Notes under the pieces: model-generated | Told to the model about the DNA's origin: nothing | Seen by the model: the letters and a program-made list of their open reading frames with translations, nothing else | The model's database searches: none | Shown here: piece by piece, positions 44,150 to 52,954 of the stretch | Layout: each line of letters opens with the position of its first letter | Numbering within the stretch: position 1 is the first letter of the stretch | Assembly (NCBI GenBank): GCA_963846715.1 | Contig: CAWJXA010000013.1 | Span: forward strand, 124,001-188,000 | From: Bog-257 sp963846715 | GTDB taxonomy: Bacteria; Acidobacteriota; Terriglobia; Terriglobales; Acidobacteriaceae | Reading direction: 5' to 3' | DNA: 64,000 nucleotides | Program-made: the position numbers and the translations under genes

Positions 44150-44329
44150 GTGCTGGCAAGGGAAATCTTAAGACTTGCAGAACTGCAACGCGAAACGTGG
44201 ATTCACGATCCGGTCAAGCTGCACTACTCGTATGAGGGCTTCCTGGAGAACCAGATTGGCGCGGCGTTCGGATTCGTGGGCACGGCGGTCCGCGTCAAGA
44301 ACCGTGCGCGCAACGAGCCGCGAGGATAA
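44150..44329 (+). pseudogene. Remnant of the C-terminal KH domain of GTPase Der
   Basis: From GTG 44150 the frame reads VLAREILRLAEL, then WIHDPVKLHYSYEGFLENQI, AAFGFVGTAVRVKNRARN and a stop at 44329. The HYSYEGFLENQI...FGFVGTxVRV pattern is that of the last 50 residues of Der/EngA, where HFSYxRYLEN and FGFxGTPI are typical. No G domains precede it. It is either a fragment left by deletion or a very small independent KH-like gene; the first seems likelier. Confidence 0.55.
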
Positions 44330-44485
44330 GTCTGGATTGCGGACCGTCCCGCACGACTTGCGCCAATCCTAGCCCGCAAGGGCGGAATAAGAATAGCCCA
44401 ACACGTGAGTGCTGGGTCTGACGTTAATAACGTGAGACGAGTCCGGTAGGACGCCACGCTGACCGAATTGCCAACGGGGTGAGTG

Positions 44486-44573
44486 TCGTCCCTGAAGGGA
44501 CTCGGCCTCATTACAACGCGTACCCAGGACTTACGTCCTGGGCTACGATTGTGTCGCCCTTCGGGCTGGAAAT
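44486..44573. repeat. Modular three-hairpin element
   Basis: GTCCC-TGAA-GGGAC (44488-44501), CCCAGGAC-TTAC-GTCCTGGG (44523-44542) followed by CTA, then TCGCCCTTCGGGCTGG. The order, spacing and the flanks (TGTCG before, CTCGGC after the first hairpin) match 45346-45442. It lies in the 460-base gap 44330-44791 in which I see no gene. Confidence 0.7.
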
Positions 44574-44791
44574 AGGGCGTGATCGCGTTTGCGGAGTGGG
44601 CTTGAGGCCGTCAGGCGTGAGTCCAAAATCCTCTCGCCGACCACAGCATTTACGAGGAGTAGATGTTTGCGCGCCACCACTACGGAAAGCTCCTCCGCTG
44701 TCAGTTCGGTCTTGTCTTCGCGCCGAATGCCCGCCGCCTTATCAAGAGCGAATCCTGGTCGCCCGGTTTTCAGATTCGTTCCACAGCCCGC

Positions 44792-45241
44792 TTATAGCGC
44801 CAGCTCCATATAGAGGAGTCCTTCGACTGGATCCGTGACTGTGACTTCCTGGAATCCGAGCCGGCGATACATTTTGACCGCGGCCTGCATGCTGGGAGGA
44901 TGAGTATCGAGGCGAATCCTCTGGTAACCAAGGGCGCGACCGTCCTGCAAAACGCGGTCAACCAATTCTTTGCCCAACTTGCCGCCACGGAAGATCGGCC
45001 TCACATAGAGACGCTTCATTTCGCAGGTGGCTTCCAACGGAAAAGGACGCAAGCCAATACAGCCGACCGGCTGTCCCGCTACCGTCGCCAGCAGCAACTT
45101 ACCTGTGGGAGGTCCATACTCGCCCGGAAGCGCGGGCAATTCGAAGCGAAGGTGCAACGGCAACTCAGCCTGGTACTGGCGAAAGAGGTGGCGAACCTGG
45201 TCGATTTGTGCAGCAGTGATTGCTTCTACAATCTCGCTCAT
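44792..45241 (-). CDS. GNAT-family N-acetyltransferase
   Basis: 149 aa from ATG 45241. GNAT landmarks: GKLLLATVAGQPVGCIGLRPF, then MKRLYVRPIFRGGKLGKELVDRVL (motif A, CoA-binding RxxGxG/A region, here RGGKLG), RLDTHPPSMQAAVKMYRRLGF and a C-terminal beta strand. Substrate unknown. Stand-alone gene between two hairpin elements. Confidence 0.85.
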   Translation of the reverse strand: MSEIVEAITAAQIDQVRHLFRQYQAELPLHLRFELPALPGEYGPPTGKLLLATVAGQPVGCIGLRPFPLEATCEMKRLYVRPIFRGGKLGKELVDRVLQDGRALGYQRIRLDTHPPSMQAAVKMYRRLGFQEVTVTDPVEGLLYMELAL

Positions 45242-45345
45242 GCCCACATAAAGTCTAACTGAATTACGGTGGTGTCCTCGGCGGCGAAAGCGGCAGCGAT
45301 TTGGCGGCACTTACGGACGGCCTGAATGTGTACGTGAGAACTCTG

Positions 45346-45442
45346 TCGTCCCCGGGGGACTCGGCTTCTTTTCTCGCTTTTCCCAGCACTCCGCCCGCGG
45401 CTGCGTGCTGGGCTAGACTGAGTCGCCCCTGCGGGGCTGGTT
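45346..45442. repeat. Modular three-hairpin element
   Basis: GTCCCCGGGGGAC flanked by TGTC and TCGGC, then CCCAGCAC...GTGCTGGGCTA around a 15-base CG-rich loop, then TCGCCCCTGCGGGGCTGG. Same order and flanks as 44486-44573, with different stem bases. It fills most of the gap 45242-45559. Confidence 0.7.
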
Positions 45443-45559
45443 TTCTGGTGCTTTGTACCGCCATCGCAACTGAAGGCTAGTTCCCACGCACACACTGAAG
45501 GCCGGCGCCTTCGAAAAACCTGACTTAATCACACCTAGATAAAACGTTCCGCCGTGGGT

Positions 45560-46306
45560 TCATCCCATCAGGATGCCGCCGTTCACCTTCAGCACTTCGC
45601 CGGTAATGTAGCCGGCCTCTTCCGAGGCCAGGAATCTCACCGCGTGCGCTACATCGAGGTCGGTGCCGCCATGCCCCAGAGGAATGTTCTTCAGGATGTT
45701 CTCTTTCAGTTCGGGCGAGAGTACGGCGGTCATGGCGGTCTCAATGAATCCCGGTGCAACCGCATTGACGGTGATGTTGCGTGAGCCCACCTCGCGCGCC
45801 ACCGACATGGTCAACCCAATCAATCCCGCTTTTGACGAGGAGTAGTTGGCCTGTCCAACCTGGCCAATCTGGCCGAAGATACTGGTGACGTTGATAATGC
45901 GCCCGTAACGCTGCTTGAGCATGGAACCGATCACCGCTTGGATCAGCAGGAAGGGGGCCGTGAGATTGGTGGAGATGACGTCGTCCCAGTCGGCGCGCTT
46001 CATTCGCATAATCAACTGATCGCGCGTGACCCCGGCGTTGTTCACCAGGATGTCGATCTTGCCGAAGTGCGCTATTGCAGCCTTCACGCCGGCTTTGATC
46101 TCGTCTTCCTTGACCACGTCCATCGGAAAGACTGCGGCCTCACCGCCTTTACCGGCGATCTCGACGGCAAGTTGCTCCAGCTTTTCCTGATTGCGCGCGC
46201 ACAGCGCGACCTTGGCGCCCGATTCAGCAAGAACCATCGCGCAGGCACGTCCAATCCCTTGTGACGCCCCCGTGACCAGCGCGACCCGGCCCTCAACTCC
46301 TGCCAT
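45560..46306 (-). CDS. fabG: 3-oxoacyl-ACP reductase
   Basis: 248 aa from ATG 46306, preceded by GGGAGG five bases away. FabG features: VALVTGASQGIGRA, NNAGVTRDQLIMRMKRADWDDVISTNL, INVTSIFGQIGQVGQANYSSSKAGL with catalytic Tyr-Lys, and the C-terminal YITGEVLKVNGG. The NNAGVTRD...MR string is specific to true FabG, so it reduces 3-oxoacyl-ACP in fatty acid elongation. It stands alone rather than in a fab operon. Confidence 0.9.
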   Translation of the reverse strand: MAGVEGRVALVTGASQGIGRACAMVLAESGAKVALCARNQEKLEQLAVEIAGKGGEAAVFPMDVVKEDEIKAGVKAAIAHFGKIDILVNNAGVTRDQLIMRMKRADWDDVISTNLTAPFLLIQAVIGSMLKQRYGRIINVTSIFGQIGQVGQANYSSSKAGLIGLTMSVAREVGSRNITVNAVAPGFIETAMTAVLSPELKENILKNIPLGHGGTDLDVAHAVRFLASEEAGYITGEVLKVNGGILMG

Positions 46307-46501
46307 GAAACCTCCCCTGATAAGCAAAGCTGGATTATAGCGACCATTGCCAAACATCAGGGGAATCTTCGTGCAATGAAGAGTTGGAAGAGTTTTCGTC
46401 GCAGCAGACGCACCGCCCCTCTAGCCGCCGAGACTTCCCGAGAGCCGGCGCTAAAGGGCATGGTGAAGGTCGACATTTTCCGGAGCGCCGAAGCGCTCCT
46501 T

Positions 46502-46534
46502 CCCCCGCATAAATGCGGGGGCTCCCACCAAGAG
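46502..46534. repeat. Hairpin plus CTCCCACCAAGAG unit
   Basis: CCCCCGCA-TAAA-TGCGGGGG (46502-46521) directly followed by CTCCCACCAAGAG (46522-46534). The window start (10-42) carries the same 13 bases in inverse beside a different 8-pair stem. Confidence 0.75.
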
Positions 46535-46591
46535 GTGCACTCGCTGGGTTTGCACAAAAATTTCTCGGCCGTATCAGGGGTCGTCTGTCCG

Positions 46592-47404
46592 CTACCCCAG
46601 CCGCTCCGGCGCCCAGAAGAGGACCTTCAGCTCACGCGCAAAATGGACAAGCTCAGGCTGTGGAGGAAGCTCGATACCCGCGGGTTGAGCCATGGTGTTG
46701 TGCTCCACTTCAAACGTCGCCGGCTGCAAGTCCCACGGCAGATGGTGAATGTCACCCCGATAGAACCGTTTGCGGCTGAATGCATAGAGGCAATAACGCT
46801 CGGTGAGGAAGTGCTCAATCGATCCCGGTCGTGCGTGGAACCTCTGCGACGCCGGGCCATAGGAGCAGCGAAGTTCGGCAGGCTTGGGTCCGTGCTGCCG
46901 CTTCGAAATGTATTCCAGCTTCGGTCCGCCCCGCCCCTTCACCTTCATGGACGCCTGCCAGTAAGGCAGACGATAAAACATGCGTGCCGCCCATATTGAA
47001 GGCAGGCTGCTGGCATCAAGGCTGAAGAAATACACACCCGGCTTGCCATCGTAGGTAACGTACGTTCGCACGTTGATCTCGGAAAAGTGCGAGAGCCATG
47101 GCAGCGACGGAACTCCCGGCGGGCGAAGGTGGCTAATCCAGAAAGGCGTCACCGTGACCCAGGCGCGTTGCTTGTAAGTGTCGAGCGTTAGCACATCCGG
47201 GACGAGCGGACGGAGCGCTTCCGGCGCAACTTCATAGTGGAGAAAAAGCAGATCGTTCCAGCGCTGGGTCATGATCCACGGCGCCATGGGGGCGGGCCAC
47301 GGGCGATGCGCCGTGGCAAACAGAATGGAGTCCGCGCCCACCCACTGCGTCCGGCTCTCTTCTTGTCCGGAGAGCCTCTCGGGAGTGGACGCGGGGGGTC
47401 GCAA
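46592..47404 (-). CDS. DUF2071 (YqjF-like) protein
   Basis: 270 aa, soluble. WIMTQRWNDLLFLHYEV near 43, LRPLVPDVLTLDTY, AWVTVTPFWISHLRPPG, FSEINVRTYV and GKPGVYFFSLDASS follow the DUF2071 pattern; ELVHFARELKVLFWAPERL ends it. YqjF relatives are in an acetoacetate-decarboxylase-like fold. Function unknown. Nine bases separate it from the upstream end of the gene at 47413, but both are on the minus strand, so co-transcription is likely. Confidence 0.82.
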   Translation of the reverse strand: MRPPASTPERLSGQEESRTQWVGADSILFATAHRPWPAPMAPWIMTQRWNDLLFLHYEVAPEALRPLVPDVLTLDTYKQRAWVTVTPFWISHLRPPGVPSLPWLSHFSEINVRTYVTYDGKPGVYFFSLDASSLPSIWAARMFYRLPYWQASMKVKGRGGPKLEYISKRQHGPKPAELRCSYGPASQRFHARPGSIEHFLTERYCLYAFSRKRFYRGDIHHLPWDLQPATFEVEHNTMAQPAGIELPPQPELVHFARELKVLFWAPERLG

Positions 47405-47412
47405 GGGAGCGC

Positions 47413-48255
47413 TTACGGTTGACCGGCGGGAAGCTGGTTAAGTGCCAGCGACGCATCCAGTGGCTGCGCCTGGTACTGCCGATGGAAGACGTCAACTACC
47501 GTGCGGCCTACAAATCGCGCACACGCAGTGGTGTGCAGATGCACCGGCAGGGTGAAGCGGGCCACGTCCGCGTAGTCCTGTACAAATTCAATCTTGCGAA
47601 TGAAGAATGACGGGGACTTGACGATCGTTCCCTCGGAGCGAACCAGGCTGCCCGTGGAAGCATCGAGATAGATGTGCCCTTTGAACAGTCCCGCGCGCTT
47701 GTGGCGAGGCTTTACCTGATAGACGTGGACCTCACGCCCATCCAGGTCCTGCTCGCCTTTGTAGGAGAACTTGTAATTCGCCGTCGTGAGTGCTTCCTGC
47801 CCCGCGTCGCCCTTGTTGACGTAGTCCACTTCCGATTGCAGCAGCCGGGCGATCACGTTGCTCTTGACGAAGGTGTCGCCGGTGAAACTGAGCGGTTTGA
47901 AACTAAGGGAGTGCGGCGCCACATAAGAACGTCGCAGCTCGAACGCTCCGCGCTGCGCAGTGTCCGGCAATTCCGCCATCACCAGGGTTTCATCGGTATA
48001 GGAACGCAAGCCGGCATTCTGTTGCTGGTCGTGGCTTTGGAAGGCCTGCAGCGCAAGCTCGGGGGTCATTACCGTCAACTGAACGTGTGGAATCGACATC
48101 TCGTTCAAACCAGCTGCCGGGAACGGGCCTGCTTCGCTCGCCGCCGCTCCGTCCGAAGGCGAAACGGGAGGCATAAAATGCGATGCCTGAGCGAAACCTG
48201 CAACCGGAAGACCCACTAGAAGAATGAGTGCCAGGAACTTAATTGATACTCGCAA
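47413..48255 (-). CDS. Exported protein, LolA/outer-membrane-lipoprotein-carrier-like, uncertain
   Basis: 280 aa from TTG 48255, which has AAGGA six bases upstream; the open frame continues to 48474 over the start of the thyX-like gene and is not credible there. Signal peptide (SIKFLALILLVGLPVAGFAQA). The body has a series of beta strands: AFELRRSYVAPHSLSFKPLSFTG, YKFSYKGEQDLDGREVHVYQVKP, and GHIYLDASTGSLVRSEGTIVKS, which recalls LolA/LppX-type sheets. I would call it a secreted protein of unknown role. Confidence 0.65.
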   Translation of the reverse strand: MRVSIKFLALILLVGLPVAGFAQASHFMPPVSPSDGAAASEAGPFPAAGLNEMSIPHVQLTVMTPELALQAFQSHDQQQNAGLRSYTDETLVMAELPDTAQRGAFELRRSYVAPHSLSFKPLSFTGDTFVKSNVIARLLQSEVDYVNKGDAGQEALTTANYKFSYKGEQDLDGREVHVYQVKPRHKRAGLFKGHIYLDASTGSLVRSEGTIVKSPSFFIRKIEFVQDYADVARFTLPVHLHTTACARFVGRTVVDVFHRQYQAQPLDASLALNQLPAGQP

Positions 48256-48409
48256 TATGGTCCTTGCTATTAAGAAATGGGAAATACAATTGTACCTTGT
48301 ATCTATCGGCATGACTGCCGCGGATAATTGCCGGCTTCCGAAGCTTCTACCGCGATTCCCACAGGTGCCCGGTTGCCCGCAAATTCCATACCGCATATGA
48401 TTCACGGCA

Positions 48410-49991
48410 ATGCCATTAAGTTCCAAGCCAAACGACGGTACTAGCGAGGTTCCCCGCCACCACGAGCCCAGCACCGAGGTCTATGCCGTCCATGGGGCCG
48501 ACCCGGAAGTGCTGGCCTATGGCATGGCAAAGTATTCGCGCTCAGCACTTTCCATGCGCGAGTCGCTGGCCGAACTGAACGAGCAAAAGGCCGAAAAATT
48601 TCTCAACACCTTCTATTTTCAATACGGACATCGCAGCATCGCGGATTTGGCGCATGTTGCGTTCGCGGTAGAGCGACTGTCCATTCTGGCTGCGACCATT
48701 GCCGTTGACGAACCGCGCTGGGACGGACAGGAACGCTCCACCCGCTATCAGGACTTCCAGAAAAGCGGGCTACTTTGTTCCCGATTTTGCTGACGATGCC
48801 GCTGCCCGCGCGCTTTATCGCGAGACCCTTGACCTTCTCTTTGCTGAGTATCGTCACTTTTCCGACGAGATGTTCCGTTACCTGCGCGACCGCACACCCA
48901 AGCCGGTCGAGATGAAGCAGGAGGCTTACGAGCGCACTCTGCGCGCCCGCGCCTTCGACATTTCGCGTTATCTGCTGCCGCTGGCCACCAACACTTCGCT
49001 GGGGCAGATTGTCAGCGCGCGCACCCTGGAGACCCAGGTATCGCGATTGTTGTCGGATGAGCACGCCGAGGTCCGTCGACTGGGGGAACTGCTGAAACAA
49101 GCCGCGCGTGACGCTTCCTACAATGTGAGTCACGCCGGCGCGCGTGAACTGGTACAGGAGATCCAGCGCGAGTGCCCGGCGGTTGCGGAGCAGGCCCGTG
49201 AATTTCTTCTGCGCGAGGTCAGGGTAGCGCCGACCTTGATGAAATATGCGGAACCAAGTGCGTACGAGATCGAAACTCGGCGCGATTTGACAGCGGCGGC
49301 CGATGAACTTCTCGCCGCGATTGCTATTGAGCCTGCTCCGCTGGTTGATCTGCTGGACGACGATCCGCTGGAGGTCGAGCTGGCTACGACACTTCTCTAC
49401 CAGCACTCGCATCATTCGTATCGGCAGATTCGCGAGATGGTAGAGGCGCTTCCGGAAGCGCAGCGCCATGAGGTGATCGATCTCGGGCTGCGCCATCGCG
49501 GCCGCCACGACGAGGTTTCGCGCGCCTACTGCGCCGGTCAGCAATTTCGCTTCGACATCCTGATGGACATTGGCGGGTTCCGCGACATGCATCGCCATCG
49601 CCGCTGCGTGCAGATTATGCAGGGTTACACGACTGCGCACGGCTACGACGCTCCGCCAGAGATCGACGCCGCCGGCCTGACCGATCGTTACCATTCCATG
49701 ATGGAACGGACGCGTGAGGTTGCGGCCACACTGGCCGCCCGCGATGCAGCCGGCGCCGACGAGCAGTCGCAGTACGTCATTCCGCTGGCCTTTCGCAAGC
49801 GCACGCTGTTCAAGATGGACTTGTCCGAAGCCATCTACATCAGCGAGCTGCGCACTGGCGTGGCCGGCCACTTCTCCTATCGCAACGTAGCGTATGCGAT
49901 GTACGAAGCGGTGGCGCAGCGCTATCCTGCGCTGGCGAAATACTTCCGCGTCACCGATGTGCGCGAACCAGTAGATTTGTTGAAGCGTTGA
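48410..49991 (+). CDS. Double-length ThyX-like protein, frameshifted
   Basis: Two frames join at the A run 48761-48764; deleting one A gives RYQDFQKAGYFVPDF and a protein of about 526 aa. The N-terminal half has ThyX-like AKYSRSALSMRES, FQYGHRSIADLAHVAFAVE and QERSTRYQ; the C-terminal half repeats the fold with YQHSHHSYRQI, RHDEVSRAY and MHRHRRCVQIMQGY. Ordinary ThyX is about 220-250 aa with one RHRxxSxxxxSxRY motif. Here the N-half lacks RHR and the C-half lacks the serine pattern. I call it ThyX-related; whether it makes dTMP is open. No thyA or second thyX lies in the window. Confidence 0.75.
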
Positions 49992-50017
49992 CATCCGGAT
50001 TCTGCGGCGGACTCCCT

Positions 50018-50416
50018 TCAGGGCGTTTCGGCGAGCGAGTATTCGAATTCGTAGGAATGCTTGCCGTCCGCAATCTTGATGGTGAATGAACCGGCAATAC
50101 CGGCAAGTTGGTCGGTGCCCGAGTCAGGAACAACGGTAATCGTCAACTGCGGTAGGCCGCGCGTCATGGTGCCGCTGTGCTGAAGCACGAAGCTGCCCGC
50201 ACGGCCATGCAGAGTTCCGCTGATCCTCTCGATGGCAACGTAACCGGCTGAGCCCGGCGCACTGCCTGCCCCGTGCAGCATCTCGCCTTTGCTGGCGCCC
50301 TCGATGTCGCCGTGGAACTGCTTCGCGATTGACACGCGGCCGAGGGTCGCGTCGCTGGTATCGGCCATCGGTTGCGGCGTCAGTTTGACTTCGAAGGTTC
50401 CGGTTGCGCGGGTCAT
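50018..50416 (-). CDS. DUF3224 protein
   Basis: 133 aa from ATG 50416; the frame extends upstream to 50527 without support. TGTFEVKLTPQP, RVSIAKQFHGDIEGASKGEML, GSAGYVAIERISGTLHGRAGSFVLQHSGTM and a C-terminal YEFEYSL match DUF3224, a small allene-oxide-cyclase-like barrel. Function unknown; stand-alone. Confidence 0.88.
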   Translation of the reverse strand: MTRATGTFEVKLTPQPMADTSDATLGRVSIAKQFHGDIEGASKGEMLHGAGSAPGSAGYVAIERISGTLHGRAGSFVLQHSGTMTRGLPQLTITVVPDSGTDQLAGIAGSFTIKIADGKHSYEFEYSLAETP

Positions 50417-51221
50417 GATATTCGCCTTGGATTTAGCATTCGCAATTGAGCGGAGCCAAAGGATAGCAGAGTTGACCAGGCTGATGCCTTCGCACTGGGC
50501 TGACACGTTACCTTGAGCAAGAAGCATTACGGAAGTGCAGTTACCTCTCTCGTACTTTCGTCACTTGACAATGCTTGTCGCCGGCCTAGGCTCGAGGGAG
50601 GCGGATGCAATGTGGCCCTTCACAGCCGCCGCGGTGAAGGGTATCTTGATGAGTCACACGCCATCGCGGAGCCGCTAGGGCCGCGAGCTGCCCCCGAAAG
50701 CTGGGAATTGGGGCACTCTTGGCTGGTTAAGTTTCGGAGGAAGGGAGTTCCACTTTTGCGGTGATCTCCCAGAATGAAACCGCAGGTTTACCAGTAAGTG
50801 CCTACGAATGAATATTTTGACCTATAACTCGTGCGGATTCAATATTTTGCAAGAGAAGTTTCTAGCCGGGTCTTTGTTTTCAATATTTTGCAGGCGTGAG
50901 GGGGGAGGGGGTGTCCGGTATCCCTAAAGTGGTTTTGAGAATGGCCCGCAGAAGCGGAGCGGAGGATGAAACCTCTATCTTGACAAATAGCCGGCAGGAA
51001 CCCAGAGCGTGGCCGTATCGATTGTGAACATTGCCGTTCGCTTTTTATTCGCTTTTATTCGATATCCGGATGTATAATTCACCGTCGGTACCCATGCGTC
51101 TGTCATCGCGAAATTCCCATTAATTTCACGGCGCCTGCCTCACTGACTCATCGCAATTTATTTCGAGCGGCCCTCCGGAAGGCTCGCAGCACCGGAACGG
51201 AGCCGCCAAGGAGCGGCACTC
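50417..51221. other. Long intergenic region upstream of recA
   Basis: About 800 bases. No convincing gene; the 83-codon open frame from 50513 lacks protein character. It holds three copies of AATATTTTG (50811-50819, 50841-50849, 50882-50890), two of them inside a longer shared TTCAATATTTTGCA, and the recA promoter described separately. A purine-rich run GAGGGGGGAGGGGG lies near 50898. Confidence 0.5.
51036..51078 (+). promoter_or_regulatory. recA promoter with candidate SOS operator
   Basis: TATAAT at 51073-51078 is a perfect -10. The stretch 51036-51061 contains TTCGC-TTTTTA-TTCGC followed by TTTTATTCG, so a half-site is repeated three times over the -35 region. The first 18 bases are identical to 11935-11952 before the nuclease gene. 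A repressor such as LexA would be expected here; the binding protein is not identified. Confidence 0.55.
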
Positions 51222-52307
51222 ATGGCGGATGAAAAAACTGAAAAAGGCCGGGCCATCGACCTGGCTTTGTCGCAAATCGAGAAGCAATTCGGCAAAGGCT
51301 CCATCATGAAACTCGGGAGCAAGGGCGCGGTCGTTCCCATCTCCGTCATCTCCACGGGAGCCATCTCGTTCGACGCTGCCCTCGGCATTGGCGGCTTCCC
51401 GCGCGGACGCGTGGTCGAAATCTTCGGGCCGGAATCGTCGGGCAAAACCACCATTGCGCTGCAAGTGATTGGCGAAGCCCAGAAGCAGGGCGGCATGGCG
51501 GCTTTCGTCGATGCCGAGCATGCGCTCGATCCCATCTACGCGGCCAAGCTGGGCGTCGATGTTGACAACCTGCTGGTTTCGCAGCCCGACTACGGCGAAC
51601 AGGCGTTGGAGATTGCCGAGGCGCTGGTGCGCTCCGGCGCCATCGACGTGCTGGTGGTTGACTCGGTCGCGGCGCTGGTTCCCAAGGCCGAACTCGACGG
51701 CGAAATGGGCGACAGCCACGTCGGCTTGCAGGCCCGCCTGATGTCGCAGGCGTTGCGCAAACTTACCGCCATCGTCGCCAAGTCGCACACCTGCCTGGTT
51801 TTCATCAACCAGATCCGCGAAAAGATTGGCGTGATGTTCGGCAATCCGGAGACGACGACGGGAGGACGCGCGCTGAAATTTTATTCTTCCGTGCGAATCG
51901 ATATTCGACGGATTGGTGCGATCAAGGATGGAGATGCGGTTGTCGGCTCGCGCACCCGGGTAAAGATTGTGAAGAACAAGACTGCCGCACCGTTCCGCGA
52001 AGCCGAGTTCGACATGATGTACGGCGAAGGCATCTCGCGCGAAGGCGACCTGCTGGACCTGGCAGTCAATGGAAATCTTGTCGAGAAATCGGGCTCGTGG
52101 TTCAGCTACAAGGGCGAACGCATCGGCCAGGGCCGCGAGAATGCCAAGCAGTTTCTGAAGGACAACAAGGACATCACCGCCAGGATCGAAACCGACGTGC
52201 GCAAATCGCTCGGGCTGATCTCCGTGGAGGACAAAGCACAAGCGGCGGCGGCCAATGCAGAAGCCGCACCCAACGCCACGCCCAAGGGGCCAGCCGGGAG
52301 GAAGTAG
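51222..52307 (+). CDS. recA: Recombinase RecA
   Basis: 361 aa, full length. Walker A is GPESSGKTT near 69-77, Walker B in VLVVDSVAALVPKAEL, then INQIREKIGVMFGNPETTTGG. The C-terminal domain ends in an Ala/Pro-rich tail rather than the usual acidic one. RecA carries out strand exchange and stimulates LexA self-cleavage. ATG 51222 has AAGGAG upstream. No recX or lexA follows; coaD is 125 bases downstream. Confidence 0.97.
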   Translation: MADEKTEKGRAIDLALSQIEKQFGKGSIMKLGSKGAVVPISVISTGAISFDAALGIGGFPRGRVVEIFGPESSGKTTIALQVIGEAQKQGGMAAFVDAEHALDPIYAAKLGVDVDNLLVSQPDYGEQALEIAEALVRSGAIDVLVVDSVAALVPKAELDGEMGDSHVGLQARLMSQALRKLTAIVAKSHTCLVFINQIREKIGVMFGNPETTTGGRALKFYSSVRIDIRRIGAIKDGDAVVGSRTRVKIVKNKTAAPFREAEFDMMYGEGISREGDLLDLAVNGNLVEKSGSWFSYKGERIGQGRENAKQFLKDNKDITARIETDVRKSLGLISVEDKAQAAAANAEAAPNATPKGPAGRK

Positions 52308-52432
52308 GGCATCGCGAATGCTGCGGATGGTCTTCCTCCCTCTGGCCGCCGCGGCATTCTCTTTCCGCGATTGCCTCTGGAGGCAAGCCAGAATAAAATC
52401 ATCCGGCAGACACTCCCGCCTTCCGAGGGCCC

Positions 52433-52954
52433 TTGAAGGATATCGTCGCCATCTATCCCGGATCGTTCGACCCAGTTACGAACGGCCACTTGGACCTGAT
52501 CCATCGCGGCAGCAAGCTGTTCGACCGGCTCATCGTAGCCATTGCCCGCAACCTCGACAAGGGCGAGGCCCTGTTCGACATGGCAGAGCGCAAAGAGATG
52601 CTGGAGGCGATGACCTCCGAGCTCGACAACGTCACTGTCGATATTTTTGAAGGCCTGCTGGTCGCATACTGTATCCAGAAAAATGCCAATGCGGTGTTGC
52701 GTGGAATTCGCGCGGTCAGTGATTACGAGTTTGAATTGCAGATGGCGCTGATGAACCGCAAGATGGAACCCCGCGTCGAGACGGTATTCATGATGCCCGC
52801 TGAGAAATATTCCTACCTCAGTTCCCGCATCGTACGAGAGATCGCCAAGTTCGGCGGTCCCTTGACTGGACTGGTGCCGGAACTGGTTGAGGAACGCGTC
52901 CGCCACAAGATCGCCGAAAAGCATTCGTTCGCCACAGGAAGTCACATTTTATGA
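52433..52954 (+). CDS. coaD: Phosphopantetheine adenylyltransferase
   Basis: 173 aa. IYPGSFDPVTNGHLDLIHRG has the TxGH nucleotidyl-transfer motif; LRGIRAVSDYEFELQMALMNR and EKYSYLSSRIVREIA are strongly typical of CoaD. It makes dephospho-CoA from phosphopantetheine and ATP. Start TTG 52433 with GAGGG close upstream; no ATG is available before the first motif. Overlaps the aminotransferase gene by ATGA. Confidence 0.95.
   Translation: MKDIVAIYPGSFDPVTNGHLDLIHRGSKLFDRLIVAIARNLDKGEALFDMAERKEMLEAMTSELDNVTVDIFEGLLVAYCIQKNANAVLRGIRAVSDYEFELQMALMNRKMEPRVETVFMMPAEKYSYLSSRIVREIAKFGGPLTGLVPELVEERVRHKIAEKHSFATGSHIL

Noticed and set aside
46376..46999. 207-codon plus-strand ORF
   Set aside because: It runs across a hairpin repeat and then antisense to the DUF2071 gene.
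48603..49994. 463-codon minus-strand ORF
   Set aside because: Antisense of the ThyX-like gene; the long open frame comes from high GC and codon bias.
50513..50764. 83-codon plus-strand ORF in the recA upstream region
   Set aside because: No ribosome site, no recognisable motif, mixed composition; treated as intergenic.
51026..51039. GAAC-N6-GTTC, possible Gram-positive-type LexA box before recA
   Set aside because: The Gram-positive SOS box has a spacer of four (GAAC-N4-GTTC), here it is six, and it is not shared with the nuclease promoter. The 18-bp direct-repeat motif is the better candidate.
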